Position numbers and translations under genes: made by a program. A model generated the notes under the pieces. It worked only from the letters and a program-made list of their open reading frames with translations. It made no database searches and was not told the origin of the DNA. Shown here one piece after another: positions 18,176 to 28,171 of a stretch of DNA of 54,710 bases. Origin of the DNA: a bacterium HR10 (GTDB taxonomy: Bacteria; Acidobacteriota; Blastocatellia; HR10). How positions within the stretch are numbered: position 1 is the stretch's first letter; each line of letters begins with the position of its first letter. Location: the NCBI GenBank assembly GCA_002923315.1, contig BEHM01000023.1, positions 1 through 54,710 on the forward strand. Direction: 5' to 3'.

Positions 18176-21100
18176 TGCTGCTCCTCGGAAGCCGTCTCGG
18201 CCTCGGCGCGCGCGCGGTGAGGATCGAAGCGGCATACGGCGCGAAACTCGCAGCGCCCGCAGATGCGCGCGCTCTTCGGCGCGATGCGAAAATCGCCGCG
18301 TCGCATCCCCTCGACGTAGTGCCAGGCGAACTGCTCCGCGCGGACGAGCAGCTCTCGCCATTCGGGCGTGGGCCGCAAGGCGCGCGCCCTCTCCCCAATG
18401 GCCGTCAGCGCCGCGGCCTCCTGCCGATAGAGGCCGTGCGTGCGCTTCCCCGTGCGGATCGAGTAATACCCCCCACCGACGACCTCCTCACCCGGCCGAA
18501 GGAACAATCGCTCCAGCGCCAGAATGTAGAGGGGGATCTGCAGATCGGCCCCTTCCTCCATCTCCTCGACCGAAGCGCCGCTCCCCGATTTGTAATCGTA
18601 GGCGATGTATCGGCCATCGTCAGAGCGATCCACGCGATCAATGCGCCCGCGGATCTGAATCCGATCCTCTTCGGCGATGGCCCGGACTCGCCCCGAGGAG
18701 GCTCCCGCGCGGCGCAACACGAGATACTCCCGCGTGGAGTCGGGATGGCACCGATCCTGATCTTCCGGCCCCATGCCGAATCCCAGCTCCAACCAGTGCG
18801 GGCGCATGCGCTCCCCAGTCTGTCGCTGATAGGCGATCTCAGCATCGAGGAAGCGAACCACCGTGTCGAGGATCTCGGCCTTCTCCAGCTCCCAGAGCGC
18901 GCGGTTGATCGGCAACGCCTTCTGTTCATACTCGGCGAAGATGCGTTCCGCCACCTGCGTCATCTCCTCGCGATACTCGCGACGTCGTTCGGGCACGAGC
19001 GGCCCCCGCGTATGCCGTTCGAAGAAGCTCTGCAGAATGGCGTGCAGCAGATACCCGCGATCGAGCGCCACCAGATCGAGCGACGCCTCTTCTCGCCGCT
19101 CCAGGCGCAGCAGGCGTCGGCAAAAGAACTGGAAGGGGCACTGGCCGTAGGTGTTCAATTGGCTCGGCGAGTAGACGCGCCGCGGCCCGAATCGCCCGCG
19201 CAGGAGATGGCGCAGCGTCTCATCGGTGAGCACGCCGGTGAAGGGTCCCCACACCCCCTGCTCCCGCTGCCGTTCGATCTGGACGCGTCGCAGGAGCTGC
19301 CGGTCCACCCATCCCGCGCGCACCGCTTCGTTGTAGAGGTGGAGCACGAGGGCATCCTCCGGCGTCGTCTGATAGAGGCTCGCCAGCAGCGCCCGCGCCC
19401 CCTCCGTCGGCGAGACGATGGCGCGCACGTCATAGGTCGTGGGGTCCAGCTCTCGAACGGGGATCGCGCATCCGGTGGCCTCGGCATAGACGTCACGCAC
19501 TTCGTCGAGGAACGGCGAGGGGACGGTCTCCTCGCCCGTGGCCTCCGCGCGCGGGTAGGTCAGATATACCCGCTCGGTCGCCTGATTGATCGCGTGATAG
19601 AAGAAGTGCGCCTCCTTGGCCTCGAATCGGCGCGGCGAGAGGTCTTCGAGGAAGAGGCCGGCCGCCGCCAACCGTTCCCGCTCGGCGACCGAATACACCC
19701 AATCGCGCTCGGGCGCGCGGGGGAATCCCCCCTCGATGAGCCCCGGCAGGATGACGACGCGAAACGCGAGGCCGCGCGCTTGCGTGGCTTCCAGCAAGCG
19801 CACGCCCGATGGATCGCCTCGCTCCCGGCGGAATTCGGTCTGCTCCAGCCAATGCGCGAGCAGGTCGCGGAATTCCCGAACCGCAAGCGGCTCTCGGAGC
19901 GCGGCCTCGGCGATGGCTGTCGTGCGGTCCGCCCATGGCTCGAACTCCGCCGACGCGCCGACGGCGAGGCGCCCTCGGAGCGCGCGTTCGTGAAGCTGCA
20001 GGAGCCGATCCAGGCATGCCTGCAGGGCATCCCATCCGCGCATATCGCGCGCCAACCGTTGCCACGTCCCCTCATCCTGTCCCGCCAGGAGCAACTCGCG
20101 CTCCACGCCCTCGCGCACCTGGAAGGCTTCGAGCGCGCGTCGGAAGCCCTCGACCAGATCCGGGATCGTGCCGCGCTCGGGGATGTGCGCGAGCGCGCGC
20201 CGCATGCCCTCGATGGCCTCCAGCGTCGCGTCGAGCGCGCGCATCCCCCGCTGCAACCGCGCCAGCTCCTGCTGCACCTCCTCCAAATCTACCGTCCGCG
20301 CCGTGAGCGTCTGCGCCTGATGCTCCTGAATCCGCCGCAGATCGCGCGCGCGCTTGCGGAAGGTGTGGATGTCCAGATCCACGCCCACCACGCGCATCGC
20401 GCGCTCGATGGCATCGCGCTCGTGCGCGCTGAACGGATGGAGGTAATCATCCTTGAGCAGCGCCACATAGGAGGTCGCCATCTCCTGCCCCACGCGCGCA
20501 TCGAGCACGCGCACAGCGGCCCGGACAATAGGAACCGCCGCCAGCGGCTCCCGCACATCGAGCGCGACGGGAACACCGGCGCGCGGCAGCTCCTCACCGA
20601 GCGCCCGAAGATAGGCGACATCGCGCGCGATCACGGCGATCTCCGAGGCGCGATACCCCTCATCCGCGATGAGCCGCTTGATGAGGCGCACGATCTCCCG
20701 AACCTCCTCGGCGACCCCCATGGCCGCCAAAATGGTGATCGGCGGCTCGCCCTCGCATTCCGGCGCGCATGCCGAAGCCCCTTCCCCAAGGGCGAACAGT
20801 CGGCGGCGCAACGGTTGAAGGCGCGGATCGCGAGGGAGCGCGTCATGTCGCTGCCTCTCGATGACCGGCCCCTCGAAGGATCGGAAAAAGCGCAGCGTGT
20901 CCGCGAGCGGCTCCTGGAAGACAGCGGGATTCTCCGGGTCGAAGATCAGGCTCACGATGGTGTGCGGGAGGCGTTCGATCAGGTATCGCAACAGCTTCTT
21001 CTGAACGGGCGTGAAGTCGAAGAAGCCCTCGATGAGCAACAGGCGCGTCGTCCGCAACCAGGGCGGGAGGTCTGGACGGTGGCGCAGCAAGTCCAGAGCG

Positions 21101-21651
21101 CTCCGATACGCGCCATCGGGATCCAGGGCGGCGATCTCGCGAAGCGTGCGCGCGTAGGTCGCGTAGATGAGCGCGAGATCGAGATCGCGGGGATTCGGGC
21201 GAGCGGAGGCCGAGACGAATTCGGCGAATTCGCGAGCCGAGAGATCGGCCCGCTGGATCTCGCCCAGGAGCCGCGCGATCGAGCGCGCGCATCCGGGCAG
21301 ATGGGCGATCTCTCGCATGTGGACGAGCGCACCTGCCTTGTTCAACTCCGCGAGGATGCGCTCGAGCAGTGCCAGCCGCTCCCCCTCTTGCAGGAGGAGG
21401 CGGCGCTCGCCGCTCTCCTGCAGCAGGCGCCGCACCAAGCCATCGAAGAGGAAGACGCGCACATCGGCGCTGGCCGTCACGCGCGCGCCGTCCACGATCC
21501 GACGCACGACGTCCTCCCACAAGGGGCGCGTCGCGACGAGATACACAAACGTCGGCTCGCGGTCGGTCCGCAGCGCCTCCTGACACAGGGAGACGAAGAC
21601 CTCGCGATTTCGTCCCAAGACCGGCTCGAACCACAGCTCGATGCGGCTCAC
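18172..21651 (-). CDS. addB: AddB-like nuclease subunit, Walker A apparently lost
   Basis: 1159 residues from a GTG at 21651 preceded by GAGGGA. The longer frame to 21756 has no ribosome site. It is the partner of the AddA-like protein. The N-terminal region (VYLVATRPLWEDVVRRIVDGA) occupies the position of the UvrD-fold motor but shows no GxGKT/S loop, so it should not hydrolyse ATP. The C-terminal PD-(D/E)XK domain has IAYDYKSGSG and the cysteines C838, C1131, C1134 and C1140, the arrangement of the iron-sulfur staple known in AddB. It should cut one strand during end resection and help recognise recombination signals. Gene order addB then addA is usual. Confidence 0.83.
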   Translation of the reverse strand: MSRIELWFEPVLGRNREVFVSLCQEALRTDREPTFVYLVATRPLWEDVVRRIVDGARVTASADVRVFLFDGLVRRLLQESGERRLLLQEGERLALLERILAELNKAGALVHMREIAHLPGCARSIARLLGEIQRADLSAREFAEFVSASARPNPRDLDLALIYATYARTLREIAALDPDGAYRSALDLLRHRPDLPPWLRTTRLLLIEGFFDFTPVQKKLLRYLIERLPHTIVSLIFDPENPAVFQEPLADTLRFFRSFEGPVIERQRHDALPRDPRLQPLRRRLFALGEGASACAPECEGEPPITILAAMGVAEEVREIVRLIKRLIADEGYRASEIAVIARDVAYLRALGEELPRAGVPVALDVREPLAAVPIVRAAVRVLDARVGQEMATSYVALLKDDYLHPFSAHERDAIERAMRVVGVDLDIHTFRKRARDLRRIQEHQAQTLTARTVDLEEVQQELARLQRGMRALDATLEAIEGMRRALAHIPERGTIPDLVEGFRRALEAFQVREGVERELLLAGQDEGTWQRLARDMRGWDALQACLDRLLQLHERALRGRLAVGASAEFEPWADRTTAIAEAALREPLAVREFRDLLAHWLEQTEFRRERGDPSGVRLLEATQARGLAFRVVILPGLIEGGFPRAPERDWVYSVAERERLAAAGLFLEDLSPRRFEAKEAHFFYHAINQATERVYLTYPRAEATGEETVPSPFLDEVRDVYAEATGCAIPVRELDPTTYDVRAIVSPTEGARALLASLYQTTPEDALVLHLYNEAVRAGWVDRQLLRRVQIERQREQGVWGPFTGVLTDETLRHLLRGRFGPRRVYSPSQLNTYGQCPFQFFCRRLLRLERREEASLDLVALDRGYLLHAILQSFFERHTRGPLVPERRREYREEMTQVAERIFAEYEQKALPINRALWELEKAEILDTVVRFLDAEIAYQRQTGERMRPHWLELGFGMGPEDQDRCHPDSTREYLVLRRAGASSGRVRAIAEEDRIQIRGRIDRVDRSDDGRYIAYDYKSGSGASVEEMEEGADLQIPLYILALERLFLRPGEEVVGGGYYSIRTGKRTHGLYRQEAAALTAIGERARALRPTPEWRELLVRAEQFAWHYVEGMRRGDFRIAPKSARICGRCEFRAVCRFDPHRARAEAETASEEQQ

Positions 21652-21693
21652 CGCGATTCCCTCTCGCGTCAGTCTCCTGTCGCTGTGACCTTC

Positions 21694-21723
21694 ATTGTAT
21701 CGCGAATCTCCCGCGTCGCCCAA
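21694..21723 (-). promoter_or_regulatory. Promoter of addBA
   Basis: Minus strand: TTGGGC (21723-21718), 18-bp spacer, TACAAT (21699-21694), about 43 bp before the addB GTG. It is close to a divergent candidate for the dehydratase gene. Confidence 0.5.
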
Positions 21724-21727
21724 CCCC

Positions 21728-21757
21728 TTGGGGATCTCCGCCCCAATATGGCACAAT
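21728..21757 (+). promoter_or_regulatory. Probable promoter of the threonine/serine dehydratase gene
   Basis: TTGGGG (21728-21733), 18-bp spacer, CACAAT (21752-21757), followed by an AGGAGGGAG ribosome site and the ATG at 21788. It is weaker than others in the window. Confidence 0.4.
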
Positions 21758-21787
21758 CAGGCGCGAAAGGTTCGGCAGGAGGGAGCG

Positions 21788-22756
21788 ATGACAGTCGCCA
21801 TTCCGACGATGCTCGACATCCTGGATGCGCACCGGCTCATTCGACGCTATCTCCCCCGCACGCCGCTCTATCCCTGTGCGGGATTGAGCGAGTTGCTCGA
21901 AGCCGACGTCTACGTGAAGTACGAGAACCACCAGCCGATCGGCGCCTTCAAGGTGCGGGGCGGGGTGAACCTGATCGCGCGCTTGAGCGAGGAGGAGCGG
22001 CAGCGCGGCGTCATCACGGCTTCGACGGGGAATCACGGCCAATCCATCGCCTGGGCCGCGCGGCTGTTCGGCGTGCGGGCGCGCGTGGTTGTGCCCGTCG
22101 GCAGCAATCCCGACAAGGTGAGGGCCATCGAGCGCTTAGGGGCGGAGGTCATCGTCCACGGGAGAGATTTCGACGAGGCGCGCGAATACGTCGAAGCGCT
22201 GGCCGAACGAGAGGGGTACCGATACATCCATTCGGCGAACGAGCCGCACCTGATCGCGGGTGTGGGGACCATCGGTCTGGAGATCATCGAGGACCTGCCC
22301 GATGTCGAGGTCATCCTCGTGCCCGTCGGTGGTGGCAGCGGGGCCTCGGGCATCTCCATCGTTGCGCGCGCCTTCGACCCGAAGATCGAGGTCATCGGCG
22401 TCCAATCCGAAGCCGCTCCCGCCGCTTATCTCTCCTGGCGCCAGGGGAGAGTCGTCGCGACGGACGTCATGAATACGTTCGCCGAAGGCTTGGCGACGCG
22501 CGTCGGCTTCGAGCTGCCGCTGGCGATCTTGCGCGAGAACCTCGCCGATTTCATCCTCGTCAGCGACGAGGAGATCCGCCGCGCGATGCGGCTGATGATG
22601 GAGGCGACGCATAATCTCGTCGAGGCCGCGGGCGCGGCTCCCCTGGCGGCGGCGCTTCGACTCAAAGAGCGGCTGCGCGGGCGCCGGGTCGTGCTCGAAC
22701 TCTCAGGCGGCAACATCACGCTGCGCGCGCTGCAGGAGGTGCTCGCGGCCCCGTGA
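21788..22756 (+). CDS. Threonine/serine dehydratase (PLP fold type II)
   Basis: 322 residues from the ATG at 21788, which follows a strong AGGAGGGAG; an upstream start at 21695 lies over the promoter. The family deaminates threonine to 2-oxobutanoate or serine to pyruvate. The PLP lysine is K55 in GAFKVRGG, the substrate loop is STGNHGQSIAW, the phosphate-binding glycine loop is PVGGGSGASG, and the closing SGGN motif is present. There is no C-terminal ACT domain, so it resembles the catabolic TdcB-like or racemase-like short form rather than feedback-inhibited IlvA. It lies just before threonine synthase, but separated by a promoter region. Confidence 0.88.
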   Translation: MTVAIPTMLDILDAHRLIRRYLPRTPLYPCAGLSELLEADVYVKYENHQPIGAFKVRGGVNLIARLSEEERQRGVITASTGNHGQSIAWAARLFGVRARVVVPVGSNPDKVRAIERLGAEVIVHGRDFDEAREYVEALAEREGYRYIHSANEPHLIAGVGTIGLEIIEDLPDVEVILVPVGGGSGASGISIVARAFDPKIEVIGVQSEAAPAAYLSWRQGRVVATDVMNTFAEGLATRVGFELPLAILRENLADFILVSDEEIRRAMRLMMEATHNLVEAAGAAPLAAALRLKERLRGRRVVLELSGGNITLRALQEVLAAP

Positions 22757-22817
22757 AGAAACGCTCCTTATCCCGACATAAGGCCGCACAATGCGCCCTC
22801 CTGGGAAGCGAGCGATC

Positions 22818-22846
22818 TTGACAAACCCGGCGTGAGCGCATAGCCT
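22818..22846 (+). promoter_or_regulatory. Promoter of the threonine synthase - sulfur carrier operon
   Basis: TTGACA (22818-22823), 17-bp spacer, TAGCCT (22841-22846). The transcript would have a leader of about 130 nt (about 22853-22981) before the ribosome site, long enough for regulation. The leader contains short GC-rich stems, including a CGCC-GAGA-GGCG hairpin. No known riboswitch class was recognised. Confidence 0.6.
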
Positions 22847-22981
22847 TTGCCATTTACAAATGCGTCGCGCGTTATGGCGATGGCCTCCATATGAAGTGAG
22901 CGCAGGCCGCCGAGAGGCGACGCCGGCGGGGAAGGATCCTGTGTGCGTTCGAGCATCGGAGCTTCGTCGCGGAGGGGGGAG

Positions 22982-24262
22982 ATGGCCCTGACACGTGACG
23001 TCGTCGAAACGGAGACCAGGAGCTACGTGACGGGATTGCGCTGCCGGCTCTGCCGCGCGACCTATCCGGAGCAGCCGGTGGCCATCTGCGAGGAGTGCTT
23101 CGGACCATTAGAGGTGGAGTACGATTACGAAGCGCTCGCGCGTGTGGTCTCGCGCGAGCGGATCGTCGCGCGTCCGCCGACGATGTGGCGATATTGGGAG
23201 TTGCTCCCGTTGACCGCTCCTCCGCGCGTGGGGATCGAGACCGGATATACGCCGCTCATCCCGGCGCCGCGGTTGGGCGAAGCGCTCGGATTGAAGAATC
23301 TCTACATCAAGAATGACGGCGTGTGCCATCCCACCCTCTCGTTCAAGGATCGCGTCGTCGCCATCTCCCTCTCCAAAGCGTGCGAATTCGGCTTCGAGAC
23401 CGTGGGTTGCGCCTCGACGGGAAATTTGGCCAATTCCGTCGCCGCGAACGCCGCGCGCGCGGGCCTGCGGGCGTACATCTTCATCCCGGAGACGCTGGAG
23501 CAGGCGAAGATCCTCGGCACACAGATTTACGGCGCGCGCGTGATCGCCGTGCGCGGCACCTACGATGACGTCAATCGCCTCTGCAGTGAGATCGTCTACA
23601 CCTTGAACTGGGGACTGGTCAACGTCAATCTGCGCCCCTTCTACTCGGAGGGATCGAAAACGGTCGGCTTCGAGATCGCCGAACAATTGGGGTGGCGAGC
23701 TCCCGATGCCGTGGTCGTCCCGATGGCGGGGGGATCGCTCCTGACGAAGATTCACAAGGCGTTCGCCGAGCTGCAGCGCTTGGGCTTGATTCCTCCGGCG
23801 CGCCCGCGCTTGTTTGGCGCTCAAGCGCGCGGGTGTAATCCGATCGTGGCGGCCGTCAAGGAAGGGCGCGAGGAGATTCGTCCCGTCAAGCCGCAGACGA
23901 TCGCGCACTCGCTCGCCATCGGCGATCCGGCCGACGGCTACTTCGCCGCGCGAGCCATCCGGCAAAGTGGCGGCTGGGCCGAGGACGCGACGGACGCGGA
24001 GATTCTGGCCGGCATTCGCCTGCTGGCCGAAACCGAGGGCATCTTCACGGAGACGGCCGGAGGAGTCACCGTGGCGGTGGCGCGGAAACTCGCCGAGCAG
24101 GGCTATCTGTCCCCGGAGGAGACGGTCGTGCTGGCGATCACTGGCAACGGGCTCAAGACGATGGACGCCCTCGCGACAGCGCCGCCGATCAGCATCGCCC
24201 CGAAGATCACCGAACTGGAGCGCGTGCTCCGCGATTTCTCCGAAGGAGGGAGCCACTCATGA
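22982..24262 (+). CDS. thrC: Threonine synthase family protein with N-terminal zinc ribbon
   Basis: 426 residues from the ATG at 22982 after GGAGGGGG. Threonine synthase converts O-phosphohomoserine to threonine and phosphate. An N-terminal CxxC...CxxC zinc ribbon (C21, C24, C36, C39) precedes the PLP domain. The PLP lysine is K122 in LSFKDR; STGNLANSVAA and the PMAGGSLLTKI loop match the short bacterial and archaeal class. The final ATGA overlaps the next gene, a MoaD/ThiS-type carrier, so the two are translationally coupled. That partnership suggests that the enzyme, or a side activity, may use a protein thiocarboxylate as sulfur donor. Threonine synthase remains the default call. Confidence 0.88.
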   Translation: MALTRDVVETETRSYVTGLRCRLCRATYPEQPVAICEECFGPLEVEYDYEALARVVSRERIVARPPTMWRYWELLPLTAPPRVGIETGYTPLIPAPRLGEALGLKNLYIKNDGVCHPTLSFKDRVVAISLSKACEFGFETVGCASTGNLANSVAANAARAGLRAYIFIPETLEQAKILGTQIYGARVIAVRGTYDDVNRLCSEIVYTLNWGLVNVNLRPFYSEGSKTVGFEIAEQLGWRAPDAVVVPMAGGSLLTKIHKAFAELQRLGLIPPARPRLFGAQARGCNPIVAAVKEGREEIRPVKPQTIAHSLAIGDPADGYFAARAIRQSGGWAEDATDAEILAGIRLLAETEGIFTETAGGVTVAVARKLAEQGYLSPEETVVLAITGNGLKTMDALATAPPISIAPKITELERVLRDFSEGGSHS

Positions 24263-24543
24263 GCGTGACGGTTCGCATTCCCCAACCGCTCAGGCGCTTC
24301 ACCGAGAATCGCGATGTGATCGAGCTGTCAGCCGGAACCGTCGGCGAAGCGCTCGAGCAGTTGGAGCGGCAGTATCCGGGCATCGCCGAACGCTTGCGCG
24401 AATCCGACGGACAGCTCCGCCGATTCGTGAATATCTATGTGGATGGCGAGGACATCCGGTTCCTGAACGGATTGGCCACGGAGCTGCGAGATGGCATGGA
24501 GGTCTCCATCATCCCCGCCATCGCGGGAGGGGGCGCCCTCTGA
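24259..24543 (+). CDS. MoaD/ThiS-like ubiquitin-fold sulfur carrier with residues after Gly-Gly
   Basis: 94 residues, starting within the thrC stop (ATGA). The beta-grasp pattern is clear: VTVRIPQPLRRF, the AGTVGEALEQLERQYPG helix, FVNIYVDGEDIRFLNGLATEL and DGMEVSIIPAIAGG. Members carry sulfur as a C-terminal thiocarboxylate after adenylation by a ThiF/MoeB-type E1, and such an E1 is encoded two genes downstream. The protein ends GGGAL (90-94), so Ala-Leu must be removed before a glycine can be activated, unless it acts unprocessed. It resembles CysO and the archaeal SAMP/MoaD group. The client is probably threonine-synthase-linked metabolism or molybdopterin; the choice is inference. Confidence 0.85.
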   Translation: MSVTVRIPQPLRRFTENRDVIELSAGTVGEALEQLERQYPGIAERLRESDGQLRRFVNIYVDGEDIRFLNGLATELRDGMEVSIIPAIAGGGAL

Positions 24544-24565
24544 GCGCATCCCCGGGGGATCGCGG

Positions 24566-24886
24566 GTGAGGGAGATCGAACCGGAGGCGTTGAAGGCGCT
24601 TTTGGAAGAGCGCCCGAACGCCGTCCTGCTGGTGGACGTGCGGCAGCCAGATGAGCATGCCTATTGTCGCATCCCGGGTTCGCGCCTCATCCCCTGGCCG
24701 GAGATCCCCTGGCGCGCGAGCGAGCTGGACCCGCGAGCCGAGGTCGTCGTCTATTGCTACCAGGGGATTCGCAGTCGGATCGCCGCCGCGTGGCTCGTCG
24801 CGCTCGGGTTCGAGCGCGTCCGCAGCTTGCGCGGAGGGATTCGGGCATGGATCGCACGCGTGGATCCGTCACTCCCCCGCTACTGA
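24566..24886 (+). CDS. Single-domain rhodanese sulfurtransferase
   Basis: 106 residues from a GTG at 24566, 22 bp after the sulfur carrier gene and preceded by GGGGGA. It is a single rhodanese domain: LLVDVRQPDEHAYCRIPGSRLIPW, then the active-site loop CYQGIRS with C64, then WLVALGFERVRSLRGGIRAW. C64 would hold a persulfide and pass sulfur to an acceptor. In Thermus the comparable protein TtuD feeds the E1/carrier relay for tRNA thiolation, and its place here between a carrier and an E1 gene supports that role. The six-residue loop is of the sulfurtransferase rather than phosphatase type. Confidence 0.88.
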   Translation: MREIEPEALKALLEERPNAVLLVDVRQPDEHAYCRIPGSRLIPWPEIPWRASELDPRAEVVVYCYQGIRSRIAAAWLVALGFERVRSLRGGIRAWIARVDPSLPRY

Positions 24887-24943
24887 CGCGCGAGGCGTTG
24901 ACCGCGAGGCGGGACCTTCGATAGCTTTTCTGCGGACGGCACG

Positions 24944-25972
<1,029 letters not shown>

Positions 25973-26003
25973 ATGGCCGCGAGCTGCGGGATCCCCGTCT
26001 CTC

Positions 26004-26033
26004 TTGTCCAGCCTGGGCATCGAGGCGTATCAT
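26004..26033 (+). promoter_or_regulatory. Probable promoter of the M28 peptidase - OsmC operon
   Basis: TTGTCC (26004-26009), 18-bp spacer, TATCAT (26028-26033), 35 bp before the ATG at 26069. It separates this operon from the sulfur cluster. Confidence 0.5.
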
Positions 26034-26068
26034 ATCGCCGCCACATCTCCACATCAGGAGGGGAGACG

Positions 26069-28171
26069 ATGCGATGGCGAGTCGGTGTTGGCGGAATGCT
26101 CCTCATCGTGCTTGTGTGGCCATTGGCGTCGGCCCAGACGCTGCCGCTTCTGACGGAGGCGGAGTACCGCGCTCTCGTCAACGAGATCTCCGGGGACATC
26201 GCGTACGAACACATCCGCTATTTCACCCTCTTTCACCGACCGCGCGGGGGGACAGAGGGGTTGATGCGGGTGGCCGAATATACGGCGCAGAAGGCGCGCG
26301 AATACGGCCTGGAGGACGTGAAGGTGATCACGCAGCCCTATCCCCTGGAGGCGTGGAGTGTGCGGCGCGCCGAGCTGTGGATGGTCGAACCCGAGTGGCG
26401 ACGCCTGGCCGATTTCCTGCAAGCGCACGTCCATTTGGCCGATAACAGTCGTTCAGCGGATGTGCAGGCGGAGTTGGTCGACGTCGGCGCCGGCCTCGAG
26501 GAGAAGGACTACGCGGGGAAAGACGTTCGAGGGAAGATCGTGCTGGCCTACGGCCCGCTCGACCGGGTCATGGAGGAAGCGGTGTGGAAGCGCGGCGCGG
26601 CGGGGATCGTGTACTATCCCGACCCTTCGGCGACGGACTATCCGCTCAACAGCATCAACTTCCCCGACCAGATCCGCTGGGTGCGCATTCCCCTCCGCAG
26701 CCCGGATGGGAAAGAAGGGACCTTCGCGTTCTCACTCTCGCTGCGACAAGGCCTGACCCTACGCCGTCAGCTCGCTCAAGGGCCGGTGAAAGTTCACGCG
26801 CGGATCGAAGCTGAAGTGCGCCCGGAGGAGAAGTGGCAGGTCATGGTCGAGGGCTTCATCCGTGGGACGGACCTCTCGGATCAGGACATCGTGCTGACGG
26901 CCCACCTTCAGGAGGAGAAGTTCTCCGCCAACGACGATGCGAGCGGATGCGCGGGCCTTTTGGAGATCGCGCGCGCGCTCACGAAGCTGATCCGCGAGGG
27001 GAGGCTGCAACGACCGCGCCGCAATCTCCGCTTCTGGTGGGTGACGGAGATCTCCAGCGAGCGACAATACTTCGCCGATCACCCGGACGAGCCCCGGCGG
27101 ATGCTCGTCAACATCAACCTGGACATGATCGGCGCCAATCAGGGACAAGACCTGTTGCGCGTCCAGAACGTCACGCGCGTTCCCTTCTCGCGGAGCCATT
27201 TCCTGACGGATGTCGCCGAACGCGTCGTCGAATTCGTCGTCGCGGCCAATACGGGACAGCTCGCGCAAGTTCAAGCCGGTTCGCCCGTCCCCTATCCCCA
27301 GCCGATTCTCGCGCACCTGGGGACGCGCCATCGGTACAACGCGCAGATGATCCCCTTCCACAACAACACGGATCATATGACGTTCAACGAGGCGCCGATC
27401 GGCATCCCGGGGATCACGTTCACGAATTGGCCGGACAATTACATCCACACGACGGATGATGACCTCTGGAACATTGATCGCACGCAATTGCAGCGGAACA
27501 CGTTCGCGGCGGCGGCGATCGCTTATTTCATCGCCTCGCTCGATCCGGAGCGCGGGCGCCTGCTGGCGACAGAGGTCTATGCGCGAGCACGCGAGCGGCT
27601 GGCCTTCGATGAGCGCCTCGCCCTGGAACTGATCCTGCACGAGCGGGAGAAGACCTTCGCCTTCGGACGCGCGCGGAACCAGATTCTCCAGGCCGGATGG
27701 CGGGAGCGCACGGCGCTCGCCTCCATCCTTCGTCCGGTGCCCGAAGTCCGGGAGCTCGTCGAACGCCTCACGGCCATGCTCGCGGAGCGCGAGGCCCAGG
27801 CCCTGGCGGAGCTGGAACGGTACTACCTGGCGATCACTGGAGAGCCGCGCGTCCCCGCGCCCTCGCTCTCCCCCACAGAGCGCGAGCTGGCGCAGAAGGT
27901 GCCGGTGCTCGCTGCCGGTCCCGCCGAATTCCTGGAGCGGCGCAATCGCGTGCGCCCCGTGGAGGGCTTGCATCCGCTGATGGCCTTCGAGGTGCTCAAC
28001 TTCATAGATGGCTCACGCTCGGTGCTGGACATCTACAACGCGGTGGATGCGGAGGCACGCCGCGCGGGCGCGCATTATTACGGGACAGTGACCCTGGAGC
28101 GAGTCCAGCAGTACGTGGAGCACCTCATCGAGGCGGGACTCGTTCGATGGAAACACGGAGGGACACCCTGA
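26069..28171 (+). CDS. Exported M28-family zinc peptidase with PA domain
   Basis: 700 residues from the ATG at 26069 after AGGAGGGGAG; upstream in-frame codons lie over the promoter. A signal peptide (RWRVGVGGMLLIVLVWPLASAQ) is followed by a protease-associated insert (about 130-190, AGKDVRGKIVLAYG and GAAGIVYYPD). The co-catalytic zinc core shows H279 in TAHLQEEK, the Asp-Asp pair 289-290 in ANDDASG, WVTEISSERQ, NLDMIG and the late histidine in HNNTDHMTFNE. The C-terminal 90 residues (FEVLNFIDGSRSVLDIYNAVDAE) look like a winged-helix-like appendage. It is probably a periplasmic aminopeptidase. The catalytic glutamate motif is unusual (TEISSE rather than GEExG), so activity should not be assumed. 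Confidence 0.85.
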   Translation: MRWRVGVGGMLLIVLVWPLASAQTLPLLTEAEYRALVNEISGDIAYEHIRYFTLFHRPRGGTEGLMRVAEYTAQKAREYGLEDVKVITQPYPLEAWSVRRAELWMVEPEWRRLADFLQAHVHLADNSRSADVQAELVDVGAGLEEKDYAGKDVRGKIVLAYGPLDRVMEEAVWKRGAAGIVYYPDPSATDYPLNSINFPDQIRWVRIPLRSPDGKEGTFAFSLSLRQGLTLRRQLAQGPVKVHARIEAEVRPEEKWQVMVEGFIRGTDLSDQDIVLTAHLQEEKFSANDDASGCAGLLEIARALTKLIREGRLQRPRRNLRFWWVTEISSERQYFADHPDEPRRMLVNINLDMIGANQGQDLLRVQNVTRVPFSRSHFLTDVAERVVEFVVAANTGQLAQVQAGSPVPYPQPILAHLGTRHRYNAQMIPFHNNTDHMTFNEAPIGIPGITFTNWPDNYIHTTDDDLWNIDRTQLQRNTFAAAAIAYFIASLDPERGRLLATEVYARARERLAFDERLALELILHEREKTFAFGRARNQILQAGWRERTALASILRPVPEVRELVERLTAMLAEREAQALAELERYYLAITGEPRVPAPSLSPTERELAQKVPVLAAGPAEFLERRNRVRPVEGLHPLMAFEVLNFIDGSRSVLDIYNAVDAEARRAGAHYYGTVTLERVQQYVEHLIEAGLVRWKHGGTP

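Noticed and set aside
18217..22614. A 1465-codon open frame antisense to addB and crossing into the dehydratase gene
   Set aside because: It spans two real genes on both strands, with composition typical of antisense frames in GC-rich DNA and no domain.
22853..22981. Known riboswitch in the threonine synthase leader
   Set aside because: No conserved core of SAM, lysine, THF or cobalamin riboswitches could be found by eye.
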